Source of the DNA: Alligator mississippiensis
Lineage: Eukaryota; Chordata; Crocodylia; Alligatoridae
Assembly: GCF_030867095.1 (NCBI RefSeq)
Contig: NC_081824.1
Coordinates: forward strand, 143,125,433 to 143,189,432
Direction of reading: 5' to 3'
DNA: 64,000 bases
The translations under genes and the position numbers were made by a program. Under the pieces are notes generated by a model. The model did not search any database. It was not told where the DNA came from and was given only the letters and a program-made list of their open reading frames with translations. Positions 33,990 through 47,698 of the stretch are shown piece after piece; the stretch's first letter is position 1, and the number at the start of each line of letters is the position of its first letter.

Positions 33990-36900
33990 CCAGAAACACC
34001 TAAAAAGAGTTAGGAGCGATAAGCCACTTCTCCATGAAGGCTACCTCATGAGCCAGAAGTAGTATAGCCCTGTTTACATGATGCAGTAAGCAGGCCAATT
34101 AGGATGGGATAGGGTACTTAGCCCACATGTGCACAGCAGGGGGCAGGATTGTGGGATCAGGCATCAGATTCCAACACACGTTATTGCTGGTGCAGGCAGA
34201 ACATAGGGTTACAATCATGGGCTCCCCCTGCACTGGCTAGTAGCACAATCACCACAGCTGGGAGCCCTATCAGCTGATCCAGGCTTGTGGCTGCAGGGGT
34301 GGATCACGTGCTCCCGTGACTGCGTGTCCAATCAGCTGATCCAGGCTCTTGGGGGTGCATGGTGCGCCCCTGCAGCCAGGAGCCTACATCAGCTTATGCG
34401 GCTCACAGCTGTGCCCCCACAGGTAGGTGCCCCAGCCTGGCTGCACATGCAATTAATGGTGTGATAGGAACCAACCACAAAGTTATTACACATTTTTTGT
34501 ATAGTAACTTCTTCCTTGTTTTATCATGCCAGTCATTGCATTAACACGTTTTAGGTTGTTACCTGGCCACATGATGAGCTGGTTAATCATGTCTTAAGTA
34601 TAATGTGTACCAGGGGCCTTGACCACACTGTAAGCATGGTATACTTACTGTGTAGATACTGCTTAAGTGTCACTGCAAGTCAATGGCATTTAGACTCTAA
34701 ATTTATCCAAGTAGACTTATCTCTGTTTTTCTTATGCCATATCCCTATGGATGATCCCCAGGAACATCTGATTTTAACAATGCAATTACATGGCAGTACT
34801 TTAAGTTCCACTTACAAATAGTATGGATATATTGAAACTATACTCGGTTTAAGAGGAGAATAAGACCTCTGACATAAAGAAAGAGTCATTGAAGTGGCAT
34901 CTAGAGAAAGAACATACATTTTACAGATCGGGATTCCCTTTTTGCTGGAGGTTGGGAGAGAATATAGTTAAGATGCTTTGAAAAGGGCAGATTTATAGCA
35001 GAAGCTATTTTGGATTTTTCACATGTACTTGGCATCTACTAGGCAATGAAAGCAAGCAACTTGCTTTTTCCCCCCCAGACTCAGCTGGTCCAATATTAGT
35101 TTGTTGTAGCAAGTCATATAGCTCATCCCAAAAGTATCCAGACCTCAATAATAATTAATATTTTCACACATGTTTATAAGTTTGTAGTATAATATGACAT
35201 TGTGAGAGGCAATTACCTTTACTAGTCTTAACTCAGAGTAGGATGGCACCTTAAAGACTAACGTGTTCAGAAAGGTATGCCTACAAGGTTTTGCAACAGC
35301 CTACTTCACCAGTACTATGAATGGGCTCTAATGAAGTAGGATGTTACCTATGAAAATTTATGCCTTTCTGAATGAGTTAGTCTTTAAAAGGTACCACCCT
35401 GCTCTGCCTTCTCCGATGTGGTAGTGACGGTGGCAATTGTGAAATTCTGTGGAACTGCCTTCAATTGTCTTTCCACATGAAATTTTCATTTCCAATACAC
35501 CAAAGCCACTTAATATTTTTCTTTTTTGCTTTAAATTTCTCCACTTACATTCTTGCTTCAAGGGTGTGGATTAGGGGAAAAAACTATTCTTTAGTTCACA
35601 AAAGAGTGTGCGTACTATTACCTTATAACTAGATATAGGCTGTTGGACATTCCCCACTGCCTTGTAACTCCTGTAGTAAATTTATATCTCTGGAGAGGTG
35701 GGGTGAGGGGAAAACAGAAACAGGATTTTTCACCTTTTTCTCTGCCTTAGCCTCTAAAATGCATATATTTCCACTGGTATAAGTGGAAACTTGTGTCTCC
35801 TATGCACAGTAATGAGCCAAGTCCCAAACATATGCCTCAAATGCCAACTAGAACTTCTGGTGCCATCCATGTAGCTCTGCTCTGACTCGATGCATCTGCT
35901 GACTGGGAGTATTGTAGAGTCCAAGTACTTGGAACTGAAACTTCACATCTATTTCTTTTTTTAATTTCACATTCCAGGTCAAATTAGCCAAATTGGTTCT
36001 GAAACCTATAGATTGAATAGAACTCAATTGTTCAAATTCATGTGGTGCTACCACTGGCAAGTATCCTCATTTCCAGGCTTTTCAGTCTGGGGCATCAGAT
36101 ATTTCCCAAGCCATGGTAGGCAACCTATATGCAGGCTGGAGGTCTTGGGGTTCAGATGCCCCTTGAGTGTCACTTGCCCTCAAACCAATGGGCCATAGGA
36201 AAGAGCTAGGGGGAAATCCCCCATTTCTGTAAAATAGGTGTCTAGCCAAGATGTCTCATAGGGGGACCTGCCCGCAGTGTAGGGACAAGTCTCCACCCTC
36301 TGCTACACACAGTCATTCAGAGGTCAGAAAGAAGGGGATCTTCCTTTCCAATCACAGCAGCAAACCACCTAGACTGATACCATAGTATCTCCCCTGCCAG
36401 GTAAGTTCATATCTGAAGGTAGTCAGGAAGCTATACTATCTAACAAAAAATTAAATCAAAACTTGAAACAGAAGGGACACTGAAGAGGTGTGGAACTCTT
36501 CACTTAGGGTGAGAGATCAAGATGGAAGGGAACCTAGGGGACTTGAAAAACCAAGATCTGTATGCCTTTGAGATATTCTATCTAAAAAGGGAATCTACTG
36601 CATTTTTGCCAACTGGACTGTATCCTGGATAAAAGAGTCTTAATAGAATAGAGCAAGTAAAGAGTACACCCTTCCCTTGAAAGAATTCTTCTGCTTTTAA
36701 TTTTTGTCAAATGATCTATCCTTTAAAACTTTACAACAATCATGCTGGGCAACTGAATATAGTTCTAAATGATGCTCATTAAATCGTTTAGACTGATTTT
36801 AGTGCAAGGATGCATTCTAAGCATATTTCTAAGTGCTGTATTCAGAAAGAGTCTTTGCTTTCTAAATTACTTCTACTCTGTGTAGAAGAGAATTTTGTAT

Positions 36901-39900
36901 CAAACAGTGGTATAAGTGTTACTTCTTTGGTGCAGGGTGTTGATTTTAGTAAAAGCAGTGAAAGGAGAGATGACAAGGGAAAAAAAAAGGTCAGCTGCAA
37001 GTCATAATCTGGAATACACACTGGCTATGTTTCAATGCATTTAAAAAAAACCAACTGGATGACGATTTGGAAATAAAGCCAAGCCAAGGATATCTTTATT
37101 TCAGAAATAAAGGGAGATGGTTTTGGAAAATGGACAGTCCGAGGGTCTGACTTCAGTACCCTTTCCTCTATGTATTTTTCCTTATGAGCAAATTTTTCTA
37201 CGTAGGTGAGGAATGGCATTCATCTTCTGCCTGCCTCCTTTTTTTTTTTTTTTTTTTAAGTACACAGACAGTAGTTGAAGAAAGCCAGCAGGAACGTGAT
37301 CCACACACACTTCAGCTGCTAGAAAACAGTAGCAACTAAACAGCCCTTGAAAAATTGTCTGTTAGAAGATTGAACTGATGTCTGTCTAAACCAGACCAAA
37401 CCCTTACCAAAGAAGAAATAAAAGCAACAAGACTATACATATTGGGTGACTACTGATAGGAAGTGGATACATTCTGAAAGTTTAAGGAATTAGCTTGTTG
37501 AATTTTGTCTCTTCTTCTGTTTGTGGGTAGAGTGGCAGGTGCTTCAGTTTATTCATAATACAACATCTTATAAACTCTAAAAGGTCTATTGCAGAACACA
37601 GCAAGACATAATTACAACTGTATCCATTAAACAGGCAGTGCATTTTGTAAACATTTCTACAACACAACTGCCAGGAATTTAGTACGGCAGGACACATTTC
37701 CAAATGAAAGAGTCAAACAGATTTGAAGAGACACCCCGAATTCTGAATAGAGCCTGGTGACAGCCACCCTGGCTCTACAGGTAAGTGAAATCTGTGACAA
37801 CGACAGAATGGGTACTCAACGAAAAAAATTACAAACACATTAATCCTACTTCAGTACCCTTTGACTGAAATGCCACTTTTGAGACAAGCCGACTTTGAAG
37901 TAAGAGATTTGACTTTGACAATTGACTTTGTCAATCAACCAGCAGTCCTCCCCTCCCTCCTATTAATTACCTCTTACATTCACTATCCCTTCTCCAGAAT
38001 CTACAAAACATTTATCGATCTCCTTAATAAGCAGCAAGTTTCAGCTTTGCCCCTCATAACCCTCTGCTGTGGGGTATGCATAAATAAATTTTCAAAAGGA
38101 AAAATACCATTACTGGTTTTCACTTTTACGTTTACACTAAACAAGGCTATGGACTGTAGTTTAAGGCCCCATCGAAGTGAACACACTTGTATCTTTCCAT
38201 CAACACACTGGCCTGCTACAAAGATAGCATACAAAGCCTGAAGAGAATGCACTGGCTGTTGAAACTGTACCCTGCATAAACCCATGCAGCTTCCCAAAAT
38301 ATTTCTTACCTGTTAACTGGAAAACTGTTCCGGGAAGAAAGGCTCTTTTATACAAACAGGTTCCTTACCTCTCACGCCACATCTCTTCAGGTTTGGTATC
38401 CAGGTCTATTAAGCCTGTTGAAAATTACCAGTCTGAGCGTTTGAGTAATTTCCTTAAATAATAATGTATCATGAATAACACACACTGGATTGGGGCTGAT
38501 CCAACTTGTAGACAGAAAAATCCTGAATATTCCAGAGGAGTAAATCAATCAGAATTAACATTCTGCAGCCCCCAGACAGGACCCCATACAACTTACTCTC
38601 TTTTGCTGGATGTTCTTATTCGCCTTCTTCAGTAGGTGACCCCAAACGAGTTTGAACTCTCCTTCAGACTGGACATAAGCAGGGTTTGAATTATACTTTG
38701 ACTCTTGGGGGTGAGAGGTCTGCAAAAATAATTAAACTAGTTCATTAATTAAGAGGTCCACCTAACTTAAGGAGCAGTCTGATTGGAGACCACCCAAGTT
38801 ATGATTTTCAAATTTTACAGGAGGGCTCTCATGTCTTATGGGGGGGCTCAGTCCCCCAAACTCCTCTTTAATTCACACCCTGGACATAAGCCATGCTTTT
38901 CCAGGCATAGCTTTCTATTCTTCCCTCTTGTAACTAGCCCTCAAAAAGTTACTCAGCTGAGTAGAAGTAACAAGGCCCACTTGGGCCTGGCAGCTTAGCT
39001 GAACTACCAAAATAGGCTGGTACTCTCCCACAGCTGTTGATACTTCTCTCAAATAGGGAAGTAGGACTAGGGTTAGGTCTTTCCTCACATGGCTTTACAG
39101 CTTGTACCCACTGTTACAGGAACTTTCTCCTCCACTGTCACCAATCTGCTGCTGAGGGCTCCCCTGCTACTTCTATGTATATCCCTTTCCTCATAACTGC
39201 TGTTCTTTTAGAGAGGATGAATTAAGAAGAGTTCATCTTTTGTCTGCATGACTCCTCTCTTCCTTCCTCTGAAATAAAGATGTCTAGTTACGAAGAGGCC
39301 AAGAGCTGTGGGCTGTGAATCTTATAAAGTTCTGACCTTTTTGATAGAGCTGTTGTCCAGAAGTGGGATAGACCCCAAAACCCTTATCTGAGCCTTTTCT
39401 TGATCTGCATTAGAGGACTGGCTGTTTTAGACCAGAAACAATTGAAAAAGGAAGCAGGGGAATGCTAATTTATAGTTTGCATTTAGAATTAAACCTTGTG
39501 CTGTTGTTTTCCAAGGAGTAATTTTACTTAGGAATTACACAGATTGTAAGACTGTATTTTCTCCCATTATATTTACCATCTCAGAACAGAAATACTGAGA
39601 GAACATTTAACTTCAGATATTTGGAGATAGCCATTTTACAGCAGGAAATAGGGTGGCTTGCCCCCATCCAGAATGGTGCATACAATTCTAGTTACCCATC
39701 TGCAAGAAAGATAAACTTAAGCAGGTAAAGAGAAGAGCAAAAGCAGGCCTGTTTTCTAAGATGAATTAAGAAGACCTTGTTTTCTAAAATGAATTAAGTC
39801 TCTTTTTGTCTCCTCCCCTATGATAAAGTTGAGAAGCAAGATGATTGCTCTTAATTAATATAAGGGGAAAGGAAGTTAATGATCAAGGAAAGAAAAGAGG

Positions 39901-40885
39901 TAATTAAGCTAGAAGACAACGCTGAAACAAGCAATAAAAGGTTTAAGATAGCTATGAATACATTTAGTTTGCTACGTAACAAATTACAGCAATTTTCCTC
40001 ACATGTACAAGGGCCCTATCCAGAGAAGGCAGTGGGGACAGTGCATGGGGTGCTGGAAGACCGGGCGTGCTCGAGAAAGCTCAGGTTTGGTGGGCTTCCA
40101 GTACCCCGTGCACCATCACCACCACCTTCTCCAGCTGCCAGCACACTCAGCTGCCCTCCTGCTGCCTTCCCAGGGTGGCCAGCCTGTTCCTGGGCGGTCC
40201 CAGGTGGTGGGAAGGCGGCAGGGAAAGTGCACCGGGCACTGGAAAACCCCCAAGCCCGGGCTTCACTGAATATGTCCGGACTTCCAGTGCCCTGTGCATG
40301 GTTGGATCCGGCGGGTGCTGCCTGTGAGCTGGGGCTGCATCCGCGCAGCTAGCACCCTCCCCAGGCAGCCCTTGCGGGGCATTGCCACCATAGATGGAAG
40401 CACCAGGACACCCACAGATCAGGCGCTGCTCGCCCCAGGGGCAGCTAGCATGGGCAGGTTTTTCTGAAGGTGGGCACAAGTGGCAAGGGGCCTGATCTTT
40501 TTTTTTTCCCCTCCCAGAGCCTGACTATATCTCCCATGGCTGGGGAGCTAGCTGCCAGCGGGTCGTGCAGCACTGGGGCTGTGGGGCACCCCAGTGCTGT
40601 GGTGGTGGCACCCCCTGGGCAGTACCCACTCGCTGGCACCCTGCCTGGGCAGTCCCAGGGGGGCTGCTGCTATGTAGGGAAGCACCATGGCCCCCCCTGC
40701 AGCTCAGGGCCTACTGGCAGCTCTCCCCCTGGGCACGGGAAAGGCAGGCAGGCTCCGAGAAAAAAAAAAGGGATCAGGCTCGTTACCACTTCTTTTTTTT
40801 CCTTCGGCAGAGCCTGCCCACTTGGTGGCGGGGGGCTCCAGTGCTTCGTTCTAGCTTTGAGTTGCCTGCATAGCTGTTTGAAATG
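33990..40885. other. Intergenic; mostly unrecognised
   Basis: Apart from 35233-35412 I see no confident feature. 34050-34640 and 40000-40860 are GC-richer and could be old DNA elements. The latter has repeated CTTCCAGTACCCCGTGCAC / CTTCCAGTGCCCTGTGCAT blocks at about 40096 and 40276. Confidence 0.4.
35233..35412. repeat. Inverted-repeat dispersed element
   Basis: The left end GGCACCTTAAAGACTAAC then GTGTTCAGAAAGGTAT pairs with the right end ATGCCTTTCTGAATGAGTTA and GTCTTTAAAAGGTACCACCC. The ends resemble those of the 30816 repeat. Confidence 0.7.
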
Positions 40886-40892
40886 CCTCAGG

Positions 40893-41040
40893 ATCTATAA
40901 TAATAACAGGCTTGTTCTGTCTGTCCGAAGCACTCTGGTTCTTTCAGTAAGCATTGAGATTGGCAGCAGAAACAACAAATTCCGATTTGTCTGTCTGTGC
41001 TCCAGACAGACAGACTAGGCCTATTATTATTATTATAGAT
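40893..41040. mobile_element. Short MITE with TAATAATA-type inverted ends
   Basis: The left end ATCTATAATAATAACAGGC then TTGTTCTGTCTGTCCGAAGC pairs with the right end TGCTCCAGACAGACAGACTA, GGCC and TATTATTATTATTATAGAT. It may be the right end of a larger GC-rich element that begins before 40020. Confidence 0.65.
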
Positions 41041-41044
41041 TACC

Positions 41045-44000
41045 TGGAAGGTCTTTGATATAGAAGATACTTATCACAGAGACAATGTGAGTTCCTAATC
41101 AGTCCATCATATGACACAGGATGCTGGGACTTTCATTTTGCCTCACTTCTCTCTCAGGGACCCAGGTGGGATCTTAAAAGCAACCAGAGCTAAATAAGAG
41201 ATCTTCTAAGGTGAGCAAAATTCTTTTCTTCACAGCGGCAGACCTCTAGAAAGTATCTGGCTGTGATTTTAAGAGAGTTTCTACTAGAGTTTCCATCTAG
41301 GAAGATGTGGGGCTTGTTTATTGCATTGTATAGGATGCAGTTCAAAAATAAGGACTGGTTATTGTTTTCTGCTTCCAAAATCAAAATGTAACATATGGGA
41401 TTTTGAGAAGCCTGACTCTGTTCCATCATCCCATTCCCTAGTTTCAGTAGCTTGCTAACAGTTGCTCCTCCACCATGTGGAGGGGAGAGAGAGACAGACA
41501 AAAGAGCTCCCCAGACCTGTAAGCTTCTTCATTAACATGCCTTACAAATGCATTTGCCATATATGGCCATCAGGGTGAACCAAGGCAAGCGTTTTCCCAG
41601 GAAGGAAATGTCTGATCCCATGTTCTACAGCCATACAGAGTAGAGAAGATACCAACCCGCTTGGGACTGACAGCCATTTTTAAGGGGTGTGGACCAAAAG
41701 TCGAATAGAGTTTTCTGAGCCATTAACTGCTCTTTTTACAGGGAAAACAACATTATACTAATAGTCCAAAACAAAATACTGTGTACTAAAAGAAATTCTT
41801 GTTAAACCATGCTTTGGTGCACTGAATAGCTTGAACCAGCAACCAGAGTTCCCTAACCTATCATCTTTCTAGTCTGTGTCATCATAAGACTGAAGATAAA
41901 GATTCTTGATTCGTTACAGAGAAACCACACACTATCTGTAGGAGGGCTGAGATGAGTCTCACTACTTGGGGTTTCTGCAGAATTCAGAAATGTTTAGTGA
42001 ATTAGTGACTTCTTGTTCCCTTCCCAAGACAGATGAACTCAGGGGCTGGCACAAGACAGTATGATCTATTGCTCTGCTATTGCGGACATAACTGTGAGAA
42101 CATTCTCTCCAGATGAGTCAAACAGAATCCACGAAGGCTCAACTATTTGTAGTTACCCATGTTTGACCTCACAGCTCCCTTAGCAAACAGAGGGGTTAAT
42201 GGCTTTGGAAGGTAAATGTAAACAAATAACAGCGAAACTGTTGGTGGCTTGTCGACAAATTATATGCAGTATCAATATGTTAATTATTTTGTACATCTAG
42301 AAGCCAGAGTAGGTGTAGAAGGATAGAATGCAAAATATTCAGCCAGTTCTCAGTCATCTTATGATTTGAAATTCAGTGTAATTTCTATTTAGCAGCATGA
42401 AAAGTGCTATTGGGAAGTAGAGAAGAAAAGGATACAAAAAGGAATAGGGAATATTAGCTTTAAATCCAAGTCCCAACATAAAACATGGCCATACAGTTCA
42501 ATTAATTACTGCAATGTAAGAAGGCCCCAAATAAGACAGGTTAGCAAGAACAGTAAAGTAGATTAGTAGGGCATGTCCCCACAAACACCTCAAAGCCATT
42601 TAAGGCACCACAAACCTCACATGGTGCACGTGCACCTGTACACCATGCTAATCTGTAGTATGATGGGTTTTTTTGACACTGGGAGATCCTGGTGTCAAAA
42701 AAAAAAAAACAACACTAAAAACATGGCACAGTGCATGTGGCAGCAGCGTGTGCCACCAGAAGCTGGAGTCTGAGTGGCCAGAGCCATGCTCCAGCTGCCA
42801 GCCAGGCTCCAAGCAGCTGGCTCGGCACCTCTGCTGCCCTGAGAGGCACCCAGGACACCAGGTAAGGCTGCTGGGGCCAGCACAGGTGCTGCCCCCAGCC
42901 TCCCCTACCCACCCCACCTGGGTCCCTTTGCTGCATGCCAGACCACGAGTGCAGGGGCGTGCCTGGGGACACATAACAGCAGCACAAATATATGCCGCTA
43001 TTTGTCCCATGGGAAATGTGCATCTCTACATATGTGCGCTTGTGGGAATGCACCTGTACTGTTTATAGATAGGTGCTTTGTAGTGACTAAGAACAGAGGT
43101 ATTCTGCTTAAGTGGTCAAATAGTCAAAAGTTTAAATAGCAGGAGAAATTATCTGACAGAAAAATCTATTCTAATCAAAGAGCACAGAGTGCCCATGATT
43201 CCCATCTGATATAAAGAGTCATAACACACTGCTTTTAATAAGCAGATATCCTCTAGATCTTAAAAGGCATGAGCAACTTAAAATGGGTAATTTAAAACAA
43301 ACTGAAGTTGGATTGTCCAAGTCAGACAAGAGCTGAATGCCCCCTTAAGTATCTTCCTGCCATTTTAAGATTTAAAATCTAGTTTTGTCCCTGGCTTATT
43401 TATCGGGCAAGTCCAGGGGCACAACATTTAATTGAAGAAATTGTGATATTACAGAATTCCCCAAATATTCATATTCAAGGGTTTGTCTTGTGCTATTAAT
43501 TCTTTTACATTGATGTATTAATTTTTTAGGGTTTTGTAAATCTTATTTTATGTTTTGGGTCTCATGTGTGCATGGAAATTCCAGCAGCCACACTTATTCT
43601 TTTCACTCCAGGGCCAAAACCATCTTTGGAATTACAGCTGGAGCTGAAGTCTCAGCCCATAGTTTATCACAAAAGAGCTTCTCCTTGGGCACCTCAGACT
43701 CTTTGATGGAATATAGCTGTACTAGTTCACAAAAAAAGTCAGTTTAAATCAGAATGAAACCAAATATTTCCAGAAAACTGGAAATTGAGGAAAAAATATT
43801 AATTTTAGAAAGTTTCCAAACCAAAATGTGCTCCCCCTGACCAGGGTTGCTGAGAGAAACTGAAATTCTTTTGACTATAGCAGTGATGAATACTGACAAA
43901 AACGTTAGTATGATTCACCACCTTCCAGGGATGACAGGTCTGTGCCTCCATGGCAAGCTCACCATGCAAACTACCCTGAGCCAGGGACCCCACAACTTCA

Positions 44001-46575
44001 TACTTGCAGGCATCTGCTGAAAATATCAATTTCAGTGAGCAGCTCCATGGTGGTGAACCTGGAAACCCTGAGAGTCCCCAGCAGTCTGCTTACCAGGGCT
44101 GCCCTCTAAGGCAACAGGCCCTGGAAGCATCAGGATTTAAACCAATTTGGGCAAAACTTTTCCAATCCAACTAACTCTATTCAGTAAGGATTTGAAGGTG
44201 TAATATTAGTATATGTTATCCAGTTCATTCCAACCAGTATCTTCTAAAACTGTAGTCAAGACAACTTGATTTTATTTCAGAACATGCTATACTGGTTGAA
44301 TTAAAAATCTGGATTAGTCTTTTTAGCCTGCATGGTGAGGGAACTGCCATTGTATCCCTCTCCATCCCATTTTATCACTGTCCTGTGCAAGCTCCTGCTC
44401 CATTCACTTTCTCTATCCATGTTGCCTCTTCCTCCAGCTTCTCCTAATCCTTGACTTTCTCCTTTAATCCTTACACTCATACTCAACAGTTTTCCCCCTC
44501 CTCTCCTCATTTGCCACATTCAGTTGTCAGATCTATCTTCAAGACAGTTGGCAAGAGCACTACTAAAACAAGAGAGGTTCCCTGTCTCAAAGAAATCCCC
44601 TTTGCAGCACAGCTGCCCCAGTTTCTCTTTGCAGCATAAGTGCCTGGATTGTCAGATGTGATTTCTCTGACCTACATTCCACGCACCAGCTGTGTGCTTT
44701 CTCTGATAGACCAGAAAGAGTGAAAACTCAGCTGGACTTCAAGATCCAGAAAAAAGGTAGATCCAGGTCCTACTTTAAATGCATCTCTCTCCTTGTAACT
44801 TCCATTCCTCCTCTTTGCTGCATATCAGCAACTACAATCCCTTCACATCCCCTTAAAACATCGTACCTACAGCAATGGATCTGGGACCAAACAGCAACAA
44901 TTAAGGTCAGACTGTGTCCAGTTTTACTCAGAGTGGCTGTAATATTATCTTTTGATGCACATGAACAGGCATATGTGCTTTCAAAACCAAGGCAGTTACA
45001 CTTTCAGTTCTTCATTAGGTGCAAATATTATGTAGATTTTTTGCATTCTTTTGTATAAGAGGTATATTTCTTATTGCAAGTGTTTGTTTAAAGATATGTT
45101 TGATTTTCAAGGCTAAATGCAAGCCATCTGCCAAAATTTAAATTAAACTCTTTTACTTCAGTGGATGAGATTTCACTCTCAGAAAACACCATTTCCTTGC
45201 CAGCACTATGCTGCTCCCAATTTTGATCCTGTGCCTTCGTAGCTTTTAAGTGCTTACATTTCTATAGAACCTTCATGTCTAAAGGCTTAAAATTACCAGC
45301 TCATGGTCATGAGGAAGCCTCCCACATGCTCCACCACAGAGAATAACACTGTGCAGTGGGGTGTAAAATATAGTAATCTATACTGTATCATCTGGTTCTG
45401 GCCATTGCTGAATTGTCAGAGTTTTTTTTTCCTTCCCGTTTGTCAGTTTTATGTTCCCATCCGATAAAGATGCAAATTAGTTGTTCTATCAATGTATAAA
45501 TTAAATGCACTTGTTGCCATAAATTGAAAACTAAATAGTCAGTTTATTATTAAAGAAACTTTACTACCTTTTTTCAATTTAACTTAACACTTTTGAAATG
45601 CAAATAAAAAACCAGCAATGACACACTTTGCTAACTTCTACAAAAGGATCTAAATAACAATGCACATACATCATTTACATGATTCACTTTCACAATAAAA
45701 TAAGAGAGCTTAGGTCAATATTTACAATATTGACAGAGGTCATAGTCTGACAGCCAACTGAGGCTGGTGCTGTCTCTTGTTATTGGCTTGCTAGAATATC
45801 AAAGTCCAAATCCTGCAGTTGGATCTGCCTGGGCAAACCCCTTTACCTGACACAGAACCCCACAGATGTCATTGGGGCTTTGGGTGACATAAACCACATG
45901 GCTCCAGCTGCAGGATCAGTTCTTAAGAGACCAAAATGTAGCAAATATTTGTGTTTTCATCATTAAGCTGCCATTATAGCACCTGAACACACTTGGATTA
46001 AATATTTAATGCATCCCCTGACTTAGAATTCTACTTTCCAACTTGAGGCACTTCATTAATAAAGGCATTTATTTGTTATGGCTTACACAAGAAAATAGTC
46101 AAATTCCACCCTAGGATATGTGTTTGTTAAATTCAATGAGAGCAGCATGTACACATCCAAGAGCATATTTTGACCCAACATTTGGTGCTCATCTACAGGA
46201 GAAGATCAGGGCATGATAATTTACGTGAATCCTCAAGGTATGTTCTATTATGATCTAATCTTCTAGGGAAGACAAAGAGTCAGTGTACTTTAAGGCTTAT
46301 ATCTACAGCCCCATCCAAATTACTGACACTTGGGGTATCTCCATGTAGAATAACTTAACTACTTGAATCCAAACTATTTCAACATGCCATTGGGTGGCAT
46401 GTCCCCCATATATGATTGTCTTAAGGTACACAGCATACTGACGGATTATATACATAGCTTAACATGTACAAAACAAGATCACATTCTAACAAATAATAAA
46501 TATAGATCAGAGTACAAGACTAAACTAAAAATAAATTAGAAAGAACCTTTTGCTATTGACTTTCCTTTTTTCTCT
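41045..46575. other. Intergenic downstream of TBXT, largely unrecognised
   Basis: Apart from the possible element at 42565-43075, no gene or confident repeat is visible. The part nearest TBXT (45.4-46.6 kb) is AT-rich and could include alternative 3' UTR sequence. Confidence 0.4.
42565..43075. repeat. Possible palindromic DNA element with a central hairpin
   Basis: A hairpin TTTTTTTGACAC (42668-42679) / GTGTCAAAAAAA (42692-42703) is followed by GC-rich DNA and GGGAATGCACCTGTA near the right end. GTGCACCTGTACACC near the left suggests inverted ends. The boundaries are uncertain. Confidence 0.4.
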
Positions 46576-46581
46576 CATTTA

Positions 46582-46654
46582 GGGCCCAGACCAAAGACCA
46601 TAAATGTCAATGAAAGTTTCTCCATTGACTTCAAAGGGCTGTGGATAGGGCCCT
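46582..46654. repeat. Short palindromic element with TTGACTTCA core
   Basis: Starts GGGCCCAGACCAAAGACCAT and ends as its approximate reverse complement (GGGCTGTGGATAGGGCCC), with CAATGAAAG/CTCCATTGACTTCAAAG in the centre. Related half-sites appear at about 62029-62092 and 52440-52500. It looks like an old palindromic dispersed element just downstream of the probable TBXT 3' end. Confidence 0.45.
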
Positions 46655-46759
46655 TAATTAGATTACAGCTGTTTGAAATGCAGAAATTTAGCTAGCCTGA
46701 CAGCTGTTTGTTATCTATATGACCAAACTTACCTTAAAAGGAGCATTTGAGGTAAAGAC

Positions 46760-47430
46760 AATTAGACCAAAATTTTAATATTGCATTTATTAGGCAGAAA
46801 ATAGTTCTTGCTGATTGTCTTTATCACTTAATTCAGCAGCAAGGAAATAAGAATACAACTAACTATAGGAACACCATGTATTCACAAGACAAATACGTAT
46901 CAGTGCACACAGTTGTCCAAATTTTACTCTTTAAATAAATGTGGGTTGATTTGAGAATGACTAATTATGCACTTAATAAAAATTGTCTCAAGACTACAGC
47001 TAATCTCAAAACCAAAAAAGTTAACTGCATGTTGATATGAAGCAGCTTATTTGACAAAACTGTCAAGATGGCCAGGAAAAAAAATCCTCAGATCCAAATA
47101 CCCCCAGAACACTGAGAACTGTGAAATCCAGGTCAGAATTAGTTGGTTTGGGCCATTTCTGCCAAACTGAAAAGGATTCAAATATATTTATTTATTTTTT
47201 TTAAAAGGGAGAGCAGTGAAATTTGCTATATGAGAATTGCACTCATAAGGTCCCTATGATGCAGTGTTTACTGTAAAAAGTATAACTCAGTTGCTCTACA
47301 CCAAAGTAGTGCAGTACTTTGCCTGCAATTTGCTTCGCATCTCTCTTTTCCCCTCCCCGACACTTCATTGTGGATTCAGTATTAAGTTACTTAACAGCTA
47401 GAAAGTCTGTCTCAAACAGAAACTCTTGGT
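46760..47430 (-). other. TBXT: Probable TBXT 3' untranslated region
   Basis: This AT-rich, non-coding stretch follows the stop codon on the transcribed strand. Candidate AATAAA poly(A) signals on the minus strand lie at 47191-47196, 47187-47192 and 46786-46791; further ones lie at 46068-46073 and 45543-45548. The 46786 signal would give a UTR of about 0.65 kb, reasonable for this gene, so the end drawn here is tentative. No transcript evidence is available. Confidence 0.35.
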
Positions 47431-47698
47431 CTACATGGAGGGTGGTGTGACAGGAGTCCAGGTTGATGCTAGCCTTGCATGTGTTGAGGTATCATACTGG
47501 CTGTCAGGAATGTCTGTTGGTGTGCCGCTGTCAAACAATGGAGATCCTGAGGAGGAAGCCATGACGGAGTGAGGGAGGGGTGGGTAGTGCGCTGCAGAGC
47601 CACGCAAAAACTGGGAGCTCAGTCCATTGGACATCCCACTGGACTGCGATACCGGTGTGATGGTGCTGTTACTAACAGACCACAAGTTGGGATACTGA
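47431..47698 (-). CDS. TBXT: TBXT coding exon 8 (residues 347-435 and stop)
   Basis: 268 nt from acceptor TCTCTTACAG to the TAG stop at 47431-47433. It encodes [20 protein letters not shown] to the terminus [10 protein letters not shown]. The Ser/Thr/Pro-rich composition and the WTPV-x-PPS end are conserved in vertebrate Brachyury. The terminal PPSM matches mammals. Confidence 0.96.
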
